64,000 nt of DNA, taken from contig VXBM01000015.1 of assembly GCA_013400155.1 (NCBI GenBank), positions 2,116,774 through 2,180,773 of the forward strand. Reading direction: 5' to 3'. Of this stretch, positions 35,024-49,000 are shown piece by piece. Source of the DNA: Helopsaltes ochotensis (taxonomy: Eukaryota; Chordata; Aves; Passeriformes; Locustellidae). Within the stretch, counting starts at the first letter, position 1, and each line of letters opens with the position of its first letter. The notes beneath the pieces were generated by a model. It was not told the origin of the DNA and did no database searches. It was given only the letters and a program-made list of their open reading frames with translations. Made by a program: the position numbers and the translations under genes.

Positions 35024-38000
35024 AGGAAACCTCAGGCTGCATGTGAGTGTTCCAGTATAGCCAGCCGTGGTAAAATGAATCCTGTTATCCAGCAGTCACG
35101 CCTTGTATTAGTGCACACACAGGGTAGAGCTGAGCTGGGTTCAAAAGCTGACATAAATTTGGAGTAGTGCTTAAGTTTTGAGATACTCATCATTCTGGTT
35201 TTGAGCAATTTACAATTTTTTTTTCCAAAGTGAAATTCCTTTGGGATAACTTAACCCACGTGGCAGTCCGAAAGCACCTTTCTGTGCGTTAGCTCCTAGC
35301 AGCGGTTGCTTATATAGTGAGTAAATATTGACGTACCTTTTGGTTATCAGGTCGTCTTCTACTGCCACTTGCACAAGGAATCCTGGCACAGTTTCCCAGA
35401 TTACTGCCTGGCATGCCCTTTGCACTCCTGGTGATGAATAGGCAGCCGCTGGCCTCTAGCCCTGTGCCCCCTTCCCGTACTAGAGGGAGAGGCTCCTGCC
35501 TCTGGTTTTGGCTGGAGCTCTGAATTCCAGTGCTCACTAGTGGTGGTGGAGGGTGGCTCTTATAAGTAGGGCCCTTATATTCCAAGAGTTTGGAAGGGCC
35601 TAAATGGCTCATGTTTGTGTACCTCGTGCAACCTGTTCGCACTTACCGAAAGCATTCCCGGCACTGAAAATGTTGTGGCTGAACTCCTTGAAGTATCCAA
35701 AGATAAATACCAGCTTCGTGAAGTGGAATGTAGCATACTTCTGGCTGGCTGGTAGGAAGCTAGTTTTGCTGCAGACCTTCCCAAATTAGTCAGTCTGCAG
35801 GTCTAGACTGGTGTGACACAAGCAGAGAACTTCTCCCTTTTTTCCAACAATTCAGGTGGCTTCACTGCAGTGGTTTGGTAGTCTTGTCTTCAGTTATGGT
35901 CATAAGGCACTGTTACAGGAAAATGGAACCAGATAAATGCACCGCTTCTTGTTCTAGTTCAAGAAGTATGTAAAACCAACATTAAAAGAGAAATCATGCC
36001 TATAATTGGTACTTTTTTTTTTTAAACTTGTTGCTCTGCACAGGACATGTCCAAAGATTTCTGGATGTAACTTTGAACAACCTAGACAAATTCTTACTGT
36101 GAGGAGTAGGAGGGAACCAGATTGAAAAGTTTAATTGCAAGTAGTGCACTTAAGCAATGTTGGCCTGCAAGTGGTTTGCCGTACAAAGTTGCTGGAGTTC
36201 TTCTTTGAAATTCTGCGAGATAGCAGTGGTAGCCTAATACTACAAATTTCTACTTAGATTCCCAAGTGAATTATTTCTGTCTGGGCAGTGAGTGAGGCCC
36301 TTACTGTTCACCTTGAACTGTATCCTTCTTTACGAAGACATGCTCTGTGACGTGGGTTTGGGATAGACTGTAGGGCACTTAATGGGAACAGAAAACACAA
36401 AAGAAAATATTTCTTTCCTCTCTTTATAATTTAATTACTTAAAGTAAATAGCAGACAAGGGATGTTTGCTTAATATGTTTGCTTTGCTTTTTCTTACCTT
36501 TTTTTCACCATGCATATAAGCTGGTGAACATCCCAGCATGTGAAGTTTGTGATACGCAGTGATGCTTCTGGAGGGAACTTTGGTGAGATTGAAATTACTT
36601 TTTTGTAGATTACTTGCTTTTACTAGGTTGTTTTTAAGAGGGCTGGCTGGACTGCTGTGCCTGTACTGTTCTTGGTTAAGCTAAAGAAGGTCACGTATCC
36701 ACATTTGAAGTGTTTGATCTTGAGACTAATCAAGCATTGTGTGCAGGGGCTGTTGTTGCAACGAGATCAGGGATTCTAATCTAGAGTGGGAAAGGCTGGA
36801 GAGCTTGGACTTAGACAGAGCCCAAACCTGACTGAGAGCTACTGAGGAGGACTGTGTGCATTCCTCTAGTTGCCTGGGAAATGCCATAAACTCTGCTTAC
36901 AGAGGGAGATCCTGTTGGATGATGGAGTCCATGATGAATCTTTGTAACATACAAATGTGCTCGTGCTAAATCTCACAAAGGACTAAAGAGAGGAGCTGGT
37001 GCCTCTGGAAGGGACTTGTGTGGAGCTCCCCAGGGCCGCAGTTGGCAAGTGAGGGCTGCATATATGACCACGAGGGCTGTGCTGGTGCAGGGGGAATTGG
37101 AGGGCCTTGAAAGCAAGGGCAAGTTGATTGTTTGCTTTTTAGAAGGGACTGACAGTGGGAAGGCACAAGGCTGGGGAAATGTTTTTGTTCTTCAAGCCTG
37201 AGGAAACAGGGCTTTGCTCTAATTGAAGGTTTAATTTGATAAGCTAGTACTACAAGTAAGGAAAAATGTTTAAAAGGTCCCCTTGCTGCCACAGCAGTTT
37301 GCCATTATAGCTATTTACTCCCTTCAGTGCACCGAAACTCCGCGAGCCATCCGAGTTAAAAATAACCAGGGAATGTTTTTACCCAGGATCACTTACCCTG
37401 TCTGGTTCACTGTGCAGCTCTGCAAACAACTTCATCTGGCAGTCGAGCTCATTTAACCAGGCCTGCACCAGCCTCTCAGTTGTGAGCAGAAAGTGTAGTT
37501 TTTGGTGAATCCAGATAGGAATGAGTTCAGGCAATAGGAATGTATGCAGAAGGGCACTATTAAAGATAGCATAACGTGCTGGCTGCTGGGACCAGCGTGC
37601 TTTAATAATTAACTAGATGTTAGCACTGACACATAAAAATGGTGCAGTTGAAGAAAAAAAATCGTGTAACATTCACAAGCAAAATACTCCACAAGATCTT
37701 TATTCAGGGAACCTATGAGAGGCATTATTTCTCAACAGGTTAGCTGTGGGTACACGCACTAATAACTTTCAAATGTGTCACTTTCCTCGAGTCTTCTAAG
37801 CCAGAAAATAAACTTGAGCTTCCATACAACTTAGCAGCAAATTATTTTTCCAGTCCTGTTCAGAGCATTCTGTAACTGTAGTGATATGTTGAGTCACCAG
37901 TTATATTTGCTAGGAAAAGAAATTTTAAAATCACTCTCGTTACCATATTGAGTTTCCCTGACAAAACTAACAGCCTAGCTCATATTGCAGAGCATCTTCA

Positions 38001-38716
38001 GTATTCCTCATCTAAGCAGACATAAATCTATAAACCTGCAAGCAAATATGAGTGTTTTGCTTCATATGTTATAAGTAGACTTCAGATGTTATAATTTGCT
38101 TCATAGTTATAAGGCAATCATAGGATGCCAGTGATAAATCTATGTGAAAAATCTGGTATCTTTGGGTAGAAAAATGATCTACTAAATTTCTTCTGTTATT
38201 AGACTTGTTCCATGCAGGGAAAATAAGTAGGATTACAGTCATATGCACTGCATGAGGTAGGGAGTTACTTAACTGTGTGTTCATAATATTTCTGTGTTTT
38301 TCCCTCCTTTTAAGAAGGTGCTTTATGATCATGTAAAAAGGTACCTGTCTATGACATACTTATATATGTGCTGCCAACTCTACTAAAAAAGCATACAGTG
38401 TTTTCCTCTACTAGTTCACAATAACAAGCCTTCATTAGCAAAACCCAATAAAGAAATGTTGATATATTTAAATGGATTCTGGCTTTGCATGACCCAGTAT
38501 TACTGAGAATGTGGTAATGAGTATATTTTAACTTTGCCTTGCAATTTCAGTTTCTGCTTATGATTTTTTTTCCTAGCAGCTTGTCTTTGCAGTCCTCCAG
38601 AAACGCATCTTTGCCTTTGCATCCTATTCTCCTGCCTCCTCTCAGACCCCAAACTATTACCTGAATCTTGACCACGTCCTGAGACATTTCCAAGATGTGC
38701 CCATACGTGCTATATC

Positions 38717-38760
38717 ACTTTGATTTCCCATACTTTGATTTCCCATACTTTGATTTTCCT
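38717..38760. repeat. 15-bp tandem repeat, 2.9 copies
   Basis: The unit ACTTTGATTTCCCAT is repeated twice exactly and then partly (ACTTTGATTTTCCT). A local slippage expansion within intron 1. Confidence 0.9.
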
Positions 38761-41700
38761 TAAACTGATGTTCCCCTTCCTTCTGAAGCATGCTTGCATT
38801 GTCATGGGAATTCTGAAAATATCATGGATGGAGGTGATATCCTCCTGTGCTCAGCAGCACTCCTGTAGTGTTGCTGCAAATTCTGAAGCTTTTTTGTGAT
38901 GGGTGTGTACCATGATAAACATTTTCCAGACCCTCCAGTTTGAAAGTGAACCTGTGAGGCCAAGATCGTTTTTAGCACATCAGCAAAGTTAACCCACTGT
39001 GCCTTGTCTTACCATCTGAGAGTATTTAAAAGAGAACTTTAAAACTGTGGAGATAATCTTATTTCTGTCTCTGTAGGGGCCTTAAGAGGGATGTTTGAGG
39101 TGGTGGGGTTTTTTTTCCCCTAGAAATAAATTATTCTGTCTGTGGCGTCCAGTGGACCAACCACTTTGAATGTGCTGGTTTGCTGCTTTTATTGCTGGCC
39201 CTTAGCAGGTTGTCACCAAGCCATAGTGCTGTTGTCTACTTAGCTTTGGTTTGGAGTCTTGTGCTTCCAGCTCTTTTCAGTCAGTTTAACTACTTCTCTG
39301 GTTGTTGGGACAATAGTATTTTATGTTGTACAAGTGATACTACCAACTGAAGGAGTACTAAGCCTTAAAGCTGGTTTGATTGCTGCAATAACTGCATGCC
39401 ATTCCTGGAAAACGGGAGGTTTACTCCTCTGAGAGCACTCCAGAATCATCAGGAAATTATCAGAAGGGAATCAGGCTGCTCACTGTAACTTTTGGAACAT
39501 GATTTTAGCATTAAATTTTACATAAAAACAAGGCCTTCTGCTGTAATGTAATTTTAAGATGCTTCTGCTTCTAGCAATTACGTGGTTTGTAACTTGCTCT
39601 GTCATACTGCATCAGCCTTGGGGTGATGCTGTAGAAAGGAGCACACACGTCCCGGTAGAATTGGAAGAATTCTCTGTAGCTCCTGGGGACCCACAGAGCC
39701 ACGGTGAGACCCTTGTGCAGGCAGGGTGGGTGGGAGCGGCAGCCACTTCTGCAGCGGGTTAACCGCGGAAGATGGTGTGTGTACAGCTGGCTGCAGCCTT
39801 GTGCAATGAGGGGAAGTGAACCCGTTCCGGGGTGCGGGCTGAGACTTGAGAGTAGTTTTCCTCTTGCAGAGGGCACCAGGAGAGTTGTGAAATGCCCCCT
39901 GTACATAATCCTCATGGGTGAGTCCTGCTCTCAGAAAAAAGGGTGTTCAGCTGAAGTCTCTCAAGAGGTCAGACTGTGTCAGAGCAACTAATGGAGCAAG
40001 AGGTTTGGTTTCTTTCAGGTTCCGCTTATGTCAAGGCAGCTCTTAAGTTTTTGAGGTGGTGTGGTCTTCTAGCTGATCCAGCTGCTACAGGAGCCTGCAC
40101 ATCTCTGAGACCACTGGGACTGGTTTGCTCTTTGATCTGTCCTGAGAGCATTGCTTAGTGCAAGGAGGCGTTTTAAACAGAGTGCTTTACTTTCATCAAG
40201 GATGTTTAAAACCTGAAGCATTTCTGAATTCCTGTATCTGTGACCTAAATCTACTAACTATAGAAAATGTTTTGTCTCGTGCAGAGTTTCTGCTTTGTTT
40301 CTATCTTGCTGGAGCAGTACACCAAATGTATTGCTGCAGACATCTCAGCTTCTTTGAATTTCAAAAAGACACTTGAAAGCTCAGCTTTTGAAGTAGCTAA
40401 AGACATGTTTTCCTTTAGCTGTCTAGAAGTTTTTGCACCCGTTAGAATGGATATAGTGTCTATCAGGTAACTGAAGGATTTGACAACTTATTTTTGTCCA
40501 CTAAACTATTTTTAGTTATGTGTATCCTACAGAAGTTGATAGAATTCACTAGCATTTGTAATTTTGAAATTGCCAGCGTCTCTGTTGGTGAAACTGTATG
40601 GGAAAAGAGCCCGAGATCTGAAGTAGTCAACTTCCTTGTCCCATTATCTGCCTTCTGTGGAGTAGGTTACATTCCACACATTTTTAATAGTGGCTTCCCC
40701 TCCTCCTTAGCTGCTTTGACTTGTTTTGTGGGAGGGCTTGAATATTTCAACTGACACACCAGAGGTCTTCTCCCAAAAAAGGAAATTGATAATAAAATTG
40801 TTCTCTTAAAGCAGATTTTGAAAATAATCTGGTCTGTGCTAATCTGGGTGTCTGTTTGTTGAAATTGTGACCTGGGGTTTTAAAATCCAATTGAATTGGG
40901 GATTTTGCTCAAGGTTTGAATGGGTTTTTTTGTTATTTGTTTTTTGTTGGTTTAGGGGTTTTTTTGTAGTTTAAGAGCTAAAATTGCCCCTCAAAATTCT
41001 ATCTTCTGTGCATTTCTTCAATTTACAAATACTCTGAAGAAAATAAACATAAGCCCTGCATCTCTCGAACTGATCTCCTGAAAAAGATACTGGATGCCTG
41101 CCTGCATGAGAGAAGGGGGTGATCTGGAAGAATTTGTTCAGGGTGATTTCAGCAGATGAATAATTTAAACTGCAGCCACTTGCTTCAGACTAGATAATTG
41201 AGGCTGAGTTTTCTAACAGCTGAACAGCTTATGTTAAAACTTAAAAAATTCCCTGCAGCACATGTACTTTAGGTAGCTGTGTTGTACATGAGTTAATCCC
41301 ATGCCAGTTGAGTAGCATAAGAAATTTAAAAGTATCTCAGCTTTTCCCCTGTGCTTGGAGTTATGAGATGCTACTGTGGCTGCCTAGCACTATTCACCTA
41401 TTTATTTATCATCTGTTTGTAACTTCTTCCTTGAATGGATTGTCTCTACTCAGTCCAGAAAATATATGATCGATATAAGGAAAGGGACTCATGCTACTTG
41501 ATTTTCCTGGACAGAACCCCATGTTCTGTTATTGCTGACTAAACATGTCCAGATTGGAGCATTGGTCATTTCCTAAACCTGAAGCATGTAGACTGTCAGT
41601 GCCAAAACTTACTTGAAGAGGACTTTGTTATAACTCTGCTTTCCTGGTTTTTGGTTTTTTTTTTGTAAAGTATGTATCCATATATATAATATGTGAAAAA

Positions 41701-44700
41701 CAGCAATGCATTGGTGGACTTTAATTCTGTTCCACATGTTTGTAACACATATGGTCCCTCCAGGCAGCTTGGAGTTTTGGTCATTATGAAAGGTTGAGTT
41801 TAACACATGCACAGGAAATGAGTCCTCTAAGACTTATGACTTAAATTAAAATACTTTCTAATGCTGGAAGAAAGCTCAGAAGAGAAACTACTTGCCTTTA
41901 ATTGGTAGCATCCACCCTGTCTTTGTAAATAACATCAGCTTTGCAGCCTGTTAAGCGCTGGCAGAGCTGTGTGGTGCTAATGCCGTGATCAGAGGGACGT
42001 CCACACTCTGCCACATCCAAGTTAAGCAAAAAGAAGATAAGGTCTTCTGAGGGGTTTCTGCTTGTCACACTGAGGGACTGCCTGTGCCGAGGTTTCACCT
42101 GTGATTACTGGAAATCTGAATAGTCCATTATTCTAAGGGTGATGAAATTGAAGAACCTGTTTCTGATCTATAAAAATTGAGAGAAACTAATGTGCTTTCC
42201 TGTGGTTTTTGGTGCAGAAGGCTTTCTGCCTGTGCATTCCATGCTCTGTTTTCTCTTCACTGAATGCCTTAACCACAAGATCTCTACTTGGTAGAATATG
42301 GGAGCGGAAATAGCAGTAGGGTTTATTTTTTTAAAAAAGAAGCTAACAAAAAAACCCCGCTGATCAAAATCCGTGCATTCTAAAGCTGCTTTCAGAAAGT
42401 AAACAAATTGAAGGTCTTTGCATACTGCTCACACATTTTAAGATGGCATTTGCTGCACTGCTGTTTCTTCATATCTTTAAATGAAACATTTGCAGGAGTT
42501 CTTTGCTGGAGAAAGCAATCAAATAATGATGTTCCCTACTTATTTGAGGCGATACTTTATTATGTGTGCCTGTCAGACATGGGGAGAATGTTGCACATTG
42601 CAATTTGAGTTTAGGTGTTGCTCTGTAGATCAATTTCCTAATGAAAACAAGTGGCTTTAGGTGCTGGAGTATGTTCTTGCCTTCAGGGCTGGATGTTTTA
42701 AGCTGTCTTCCCTACTAGATGTATGGTAAAGCCACTTTTTCACGTGCTGTTAACCTGTTAATAGCAGATAAGCAGAGGCTGGAGTTAGTACAGGACTGTG
42801 ACAAGACGTGAGTCTGGCTGGTTTGCTAGGAGTTCCTTGCTTCTGGACATGTTCTAAACTGGGATTGGTAATTTACTTGTTAGCTACTCATTTCCTATCA
42901 GTGTGAACTTGCTTGCAGAGAGAACAACTTGAATTTTGTTTGTTTCTGATGTTTTTCTTTGTGGATTATATAATTGCTGCATTTCATGCTGCAGAAGCTC
43001 TTGGGTTGCCTTCTTTCTTCTTGCTCTTTGCATGGGGTAGCAAGGCCTTCTTGTGCTGTCCCTTCTGCACTCTAGAATCAGTCTCTGCAGGATTATGGCC
43101 TCCAGAAATGAAGTGAGAAATGGAGGGATCACTTTGGAGAGGACTCAAAATCAAGTAAGAGCAGCAAAGAGTTACATTTCAGGAGTACTGGCTCCCCTCC
43201 TGGAAAGTCTTATAGGACTTGTCAAGTTGAAAGACTGTAAGCTAACATAGTGTGACTGATCGTGGCATGGAAGTATCATTTAGCATGTTGAGATGTTAAA
43301 CAAAAAGGATCTTCCTCATAAGTTGGTTCTAGACTGTGGAGAAATCTAATACTTTCTGTGCTATTTGTGGAATTCATAAAAGTACCCTCTTTTATGAGCT
43401 TGCTATATGCCTAAAGAGTTCTAACATGGTTTTCAAAGGCAAAATATTTTAGTAATACAGACATTATAGTTACTTTTCTGGCAGTGGCAGTTCAGTGTCT
43501 GTCCAGCAGAAGGTAGCTTACTTCACTGAAGAGTTGTTACAAGTAAGTGATCATAAAATCAGAGGAAGAGATAGCAGCTGCTAGTAGAACCAGCTTGTCT
43601 GGAGTGGAGAAATACAACTAGCATGATCAAATTAGTTTTCATCAGCCCTTGTCGTTCTTTCCTTTAATCATCCTTGTATGTGGTTTAGACAATATGTTTA
43701 CCAATGCTTTGCATGACCTATATTCCTCTGATGTGCACCTCTGTTTTCCAACTAATAGTGCTTTTCCCCTCAATTGATATCTGTAAAAGAATAATGTATA
43801 GGGAAGTCAGCCTGTATCTTCAAATGCAAATGAAGTACAAATCATGTAGTCTGGCTGCCCTGTGCAGGCTGGCTTGTAAGTTTAGAAAACAAGTTTATTT
43901 GAGAAATTATGTAAATTCTTTGTAAGAATGAGTGCACACGGGGCAGAAGGGAAACCACCTTGCTGGAAACCCCCGGAGCAGATCTTGACTATATGCTGTT
44001 ACTGAATTGAAGCATCTGAACCTAGTTTTTAAGTTCATACCTTCAACAATTTAAAAATCCCAAAGCCTGCCAGTCTTCATGAGGAGGTGATGATAAACTG
44101 GTCAGTGTGAGCATGCTGTAGGAGAAAAATAAATTCTTTGCATTTTTAGTGGTGTGCCTTCCTTATTTTCCCTTAGAACTTGAAAGCCTGCTAAAGTACT
44201 GGATTGATTTATTCAGAACAGGAGTATCAGGGGAGAGAGAGAATTTATTCAAGTGAAATTTGTTTGAAGAGTTGTTTTTGAAAGCTTGTGTGGACCTACC
44301 TGAGTGACTCCAAAGATTTAGCTCTTGGAAAATGGCAACAGGAAACCGTGCTCAAATCTGTTTAAGTAAGCACATAAAGTTACAGTTTTGCAAAAGGATG
44401 AGAAAAATTGTTTGTTTACCTGAATTGAGCTGAGATGAAGTGTGTGTAGTCTGATGGTGCTTCTGTCTTCTTCTAGTTAGGATGCAGCATTTCTCTAAAG
44501 CAAAGCATGTTGACAGAGAAAGATCCCTCAGCCAGATGTCTTTCCTTGTTTGGTCTGCTAAGCCTTGGTATTCCCACAAAGGCCATACTATAGAGATACC
44601 ATCTTGTCAGGATTTGTGTACCTGCATCATAGATGGTGTCCCAGAGGTTTTTAATAAGAGAGTCAGGTGAAGAGCAAGGGAAGAGTACAGAAAGTTTCTT

Positions 44701-45891
44701 GATCCAGTGGAGGTTTGCATGTACCTGATGGTCTCACTTTCTGTAGATGCATTTAATAAGTTTCACAGAGTTTGCTGCTGTACTGTAGGAGGAGCATTTT
44801 GATGTTAAAGCCCTGTTTGCTGTATTAATCTGCTTGCCCAATTATTTAAGGAAAGCTGTGTTTACAGCTTTAGATGACAGAACCAAGAGTGGAGAATGAT
44901 TGTCTGAGGGTCGTGCTATCACAGCATGTGTGGCTGGATCGGTGTATGGAGCACTTGTGCTTCAAACAAGGATTTACAATACCCATTGTTTCATGACAAA
45001 AGGTCTCCACTGGAGAGCTCAGGTTCAGCCTGAGCATCCAGTTCTGGAAGGAAATTAGGCACTGTTTCCCTTCAGCAGTTCATGTGCTTCTGAATGGGAA
45101 GTGTTTGCTCTTAATTTGATCTTTAAACTCTTCTTCCCCTTGGAGGAACTTCACTCGCAAATGGGTAGAGAGCTATTTTGGAACCTGCTTTAATGTACTG
45201 CTAAATAGGATGTTGGAGAAGAAAATGCTAAACAAATTTTCAGTGATCCTAAGCTCTATGTGACTCTAGAAAATTACTGTAGCTCAAACTGTGAATTCCT
45301 GAAATAATGATGGATTGCCTGTAGATGTGGTGTTTGATACAAATAATGTTTTTTATCTGTTACTTAGAATCAGCTCCACCATGGGAAGTGATGGTGCTCG
45401 GTATCAGACTGCCCCAATCTTTCATTTGCCTTCTTTACCGCTACCATAAATGGCCATACTGTAAAAACATTTGTTGACTGTATGTGGTGTTTGATTGTGT
45501 AGCACCTCAGCTGAATGTTTGCTTGCAGTTTCTTGATGTGGGTCATCATAGATGTGGCTTTGAAATGTGAAAGTAGGTATTTGCACGTAAAACTAGTTTG
45601 TAGCATGAAGTAGATCTTAACATTAGGACAGGTCTCCCAACATACATCTTGAGTGTGCTGTGTGTCTGGGTTTTAATGGAATGAGAATGGTCCCTTACAG
45701 CAGATGTTTGGCTTTTTTGCTTTAGTTATAAGAACATGTGGTTTGGGATTAATTATATTCTCATTGTGTTCTGAGGTAGAACAGTCCTTGCTTTTAAGAC
45801 ATACACACTCTAAAAGTGTGAAAGCCAGGATTAGCATGCAACTGGGTAGGTCCTCCAACTCAAGAAGTCATGTGAAATATTCACCTAACAA

Positions 45892-46012
45892 TCACAGAAT
45901 CAGTTCGGCTGGAAAAGACCTCTGAGATCACCGGGTCCAACCTTGGACTGATCACCACCATGTTACCTAGGCCATGGCACAAAGTGCCTCATCCAGTCTT
46001 TTCTTGAACGTT
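45892..46012 (-). mobile_element. CR1-type LINE 3' end fragment
   Basis: About 120 bp read as the reverse complement of a CR1 tail. They begin ATCACAGAATCAG and continue GGCTGGAAAAGACCTCTGAG, ATCACCGGGTCCAACC and GTGCCTCATCCAGTC. Only the extreme 3' end is kept. The open frame that ends within it is incidental. Confidence 0.85.
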
Positions 46013-49000
46013 CTTAACATCAGTGCAATAGATATTAATTAATGTTAGTTATCTCTATCTTTTTCTATTCCATACAGTGTCTGTGACAATTCAAAGTAAA
46101 AAATAAACTCCCTCTGAGATTTCTACGTGTTTCCCTGCCCTGTGAGTGGGGTGATGCTGACTAAGAGCAGTACTACACCTGCAGGTGCATAGGCGAAGGG
46201 GAAGAAACACTGTGGTTGGTTTTAGTACAACCAAATGTTTTGCTGGTAAATAAGGGTTTTTTTAGATGGAAATCGTTGCTTGCTTAAATTCGTAGACTGA
46301 CTACTGGGGGCAAAAACATTTTTAATAAAATTTGAGGACATAAATGTGTTTCCATTTGACACTCTTTTGATTTCATAATCTGAAGTTGCTGAGGCTGAAA
46401 ATTCTGGCACTGCTTAAGAACATTTTAGTTGTGCTTACTGGGACTTTAGGATCTCTTCCTTTTTCCTGTAGATCTGCTAACAAACTAATTTAGCCAGATA
46501 GTGTTTAAAACCAGTTCTGTGCTATGAAATTGTACTCATGTCAGGATCAGCAATGATAAAACCACTCAGTAGTTTCTAGTTCCTGGAATTCGACTGTGTG
46601 CACATTTCCCTGTATGCGAGTTGTGACAATATTGGTCACATTGTGCTTTTGAAGTCTTGTCCAATTGGGAGGATAATGCTACTCAAGGACTTGCCTCTGT
46701 CAAGCTCCATAGTGAATATTCCAGTTGTGGGTGATTTGACTTTGTGTCTGCCATGCTGTTGGGGGTGGGACTGTGTGTGGCGCTTGCTTGGTGGAACAAA
46801 AGGATGGCCATCCATGCATCCTCTGCCAGGAAAGCATCTTCTGCCCAGAAAGCATCTCCTTCTTGCTTCTTCTGTGGTTCTGATGTTGATGGGATTTCAT
46901 GCACAATGTAAAATAACTCAGGAAAATATTTACTGCCCCGTTTGATACTCTTCAGCTGAGTTTGAGTGTGGATTCTGAAGGAGGTGCATAGATAATGTTA
47001 TGGTTGCACATAAGCTTCATGTGTCACTCTGCAAATGGCTGATTTAAAAGTGATCTCACTGAGTAACCTTGTGCCACTGAGGTGCAGGGTCTGGAGATAC
47101 TGCAGGACAGTAAGTTTGGGTTGACTTGTGGGACACTGATGCAAAACATGGAGTGGAGCCATAAATTCTGTCTTCCCAACCATAAGTCTGGTGGCTTGGA
47201 TTTCCTTGTTGTTATTATTTATATTTAGGATAAAACTTTCTCTTTTACCTCTTGTGCTTCTTCTAAGAACTTCGACTGTCTGCCTGTAATGTAGAAGTTC
47301 CAGTAGACATGGCTTTGCTTCTGAGAAGTCAGAAATGAAGTGCTACATAGCCTGTTGTAAACAATCTTCATGCGCTGGACTGTGCCTTAGCCAGTTGATG
47401 AGAAAACCAGGCTGAATTATGCTGTTGTCAGATGGGAAGGAGTAATAACCTTTGATCTTGAAATCTGCTGCTGCTGGTAGTGAGAGAGACTATGAAGACA
47501 TTCTTTAAGGACATTAAGATTAAACTTCTCTGCAAGCACTGATTATGCTGGAAAGGAAAGCATTGTACTCCCCGGTATCTGTGTTGGAAAATACTCTGTA
47601 TTGCTTTTTTTCAAAGTGGTTTGTCCGGCTGAAACTTTGTTTCAGTTACACAGTCCACACTGCAGGGTCTTGCACCCTGTGTATTTGATTTCTAAGCTTT
47701 TGTTCTTCCAGAAACCTGGAATTTAGAGGATAGTGATAATTATTTGAACAGTTACTTTTGAAGCAGCAGTGTCCACATCTGTGAGGCTAGCCTCTGTTCA
47801 ATGTACTTGTGCTTTCTGACAGGCATCCTGCCTCGTGATATCTCAGGTCAGCCTGCATCGCTGAAGTATCTGTGTGGGGTATCTGCTCACATGGGGTAGG
47901 ATTTCTCCAGCTTGCTCCAAGGGTGGAGTGATTTACCGCATTGCTTTGCTAAGTTCAGTTTACAATGGCTAAGCCTGGGTTCTTTTCCTTCCCATCTGTC
48001 AGAACGGGATCTGTTGAACACCGTGCCCAAGCAGTTGGACAAAACAAAGGCTTGTGTGCCAGGAAGGTCTGAATGCACTGTCCCTAGCGTGAAAAGGCTT
48101 ACGCAGCCTGCCCTGCCTTGGAAGAGAGCCTGTTCCTTCCTTTTCACTCGCACAATTAGGTGGGTTAACCTGACACCTTAGGTTAGAGCCACAACAAAAA
48201 ATACTCTTTTAGGTTTTTGTTGTTTGGCTCTAAATCCCAAACTGAGGTTATGAGCGCTTCTCCTTGATGTGTGAGGGTTAAAAATCAGATGCTGAAATTT
48301 GAATCTCTTGAAAAACTTCACTTGGCAGAGGGGACATGAAGGTTATGGAGCTTTTTGCTGATTTGGCAGTGAGTGGTGTGAAGTGCTTTGTTCTACTTCT
48401 TGGTCCCTGTGGGAGCTTGTGTGCTGGCCTGGCTCGGAGCAGCCAAATCTGCAAGTACACATCCCATGGAAAAAAACACCTACTGACCGGTGCAAATTCT
48501 CCTTCTTTCTGAGGTTTTACTGCTTAGTCACAAACTTCTGAGAAATAGTTTCAGGTGGAGGAAAGCACATTTTCATCTTAGAGTACAGTGTGATTGATGA
48601 CTGATACGGATGTGCAAAAAAAGCCTTGGTATTGCTGAGCTGCTGGGCCTGCAGCATGGGACCAATGGACCTTGGGTTAATCAGCCTGGCTTGGTGTGAC
48701 TTTCATGCCCTGTCACTGTGGTGTGTGGAAAACTTTAGAAACTGATGTGTTAGAAGTGTGTATTTAGTATGCTTTTGCTATTGGAGTTTTTAGCATGAAT
48801 TTCTCGTCGTTGGCTTACCACCTGCAAGCTGTTCAGACACCGTTTTCTAAAGGAAAGTTACCCGGTGTGTTTTTATTTTAATTAAATTTGCAGCGCCGTT
48901 TACCATTATAACGTATGCACCATGCAGCCTCTGATGCTGGCACTTCTGAATGATTAACACACTTTGAAGGAGTCCATTATTTCCTGGGTAGGCAACCAGT

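Larger units (their letters stand above)
30161..45891 (+). other. RRAS2: RRAS2 intron 1, first part
   Basis: No coding exon or RNA gene was recognised. Frames reach at most about 115 codons and look like nothing known. Small structures present are a paired inverted GATA motif at 31,663-31,680, a perfect 8-bp-arm inverted repeat at 35,005-35,023, and a 15-bp tandem repeat at 38,717-38,760. An alternative non-coding first exon of RRAS2 could be located here but cannot be called from sequence alone. Confidence 0.7.
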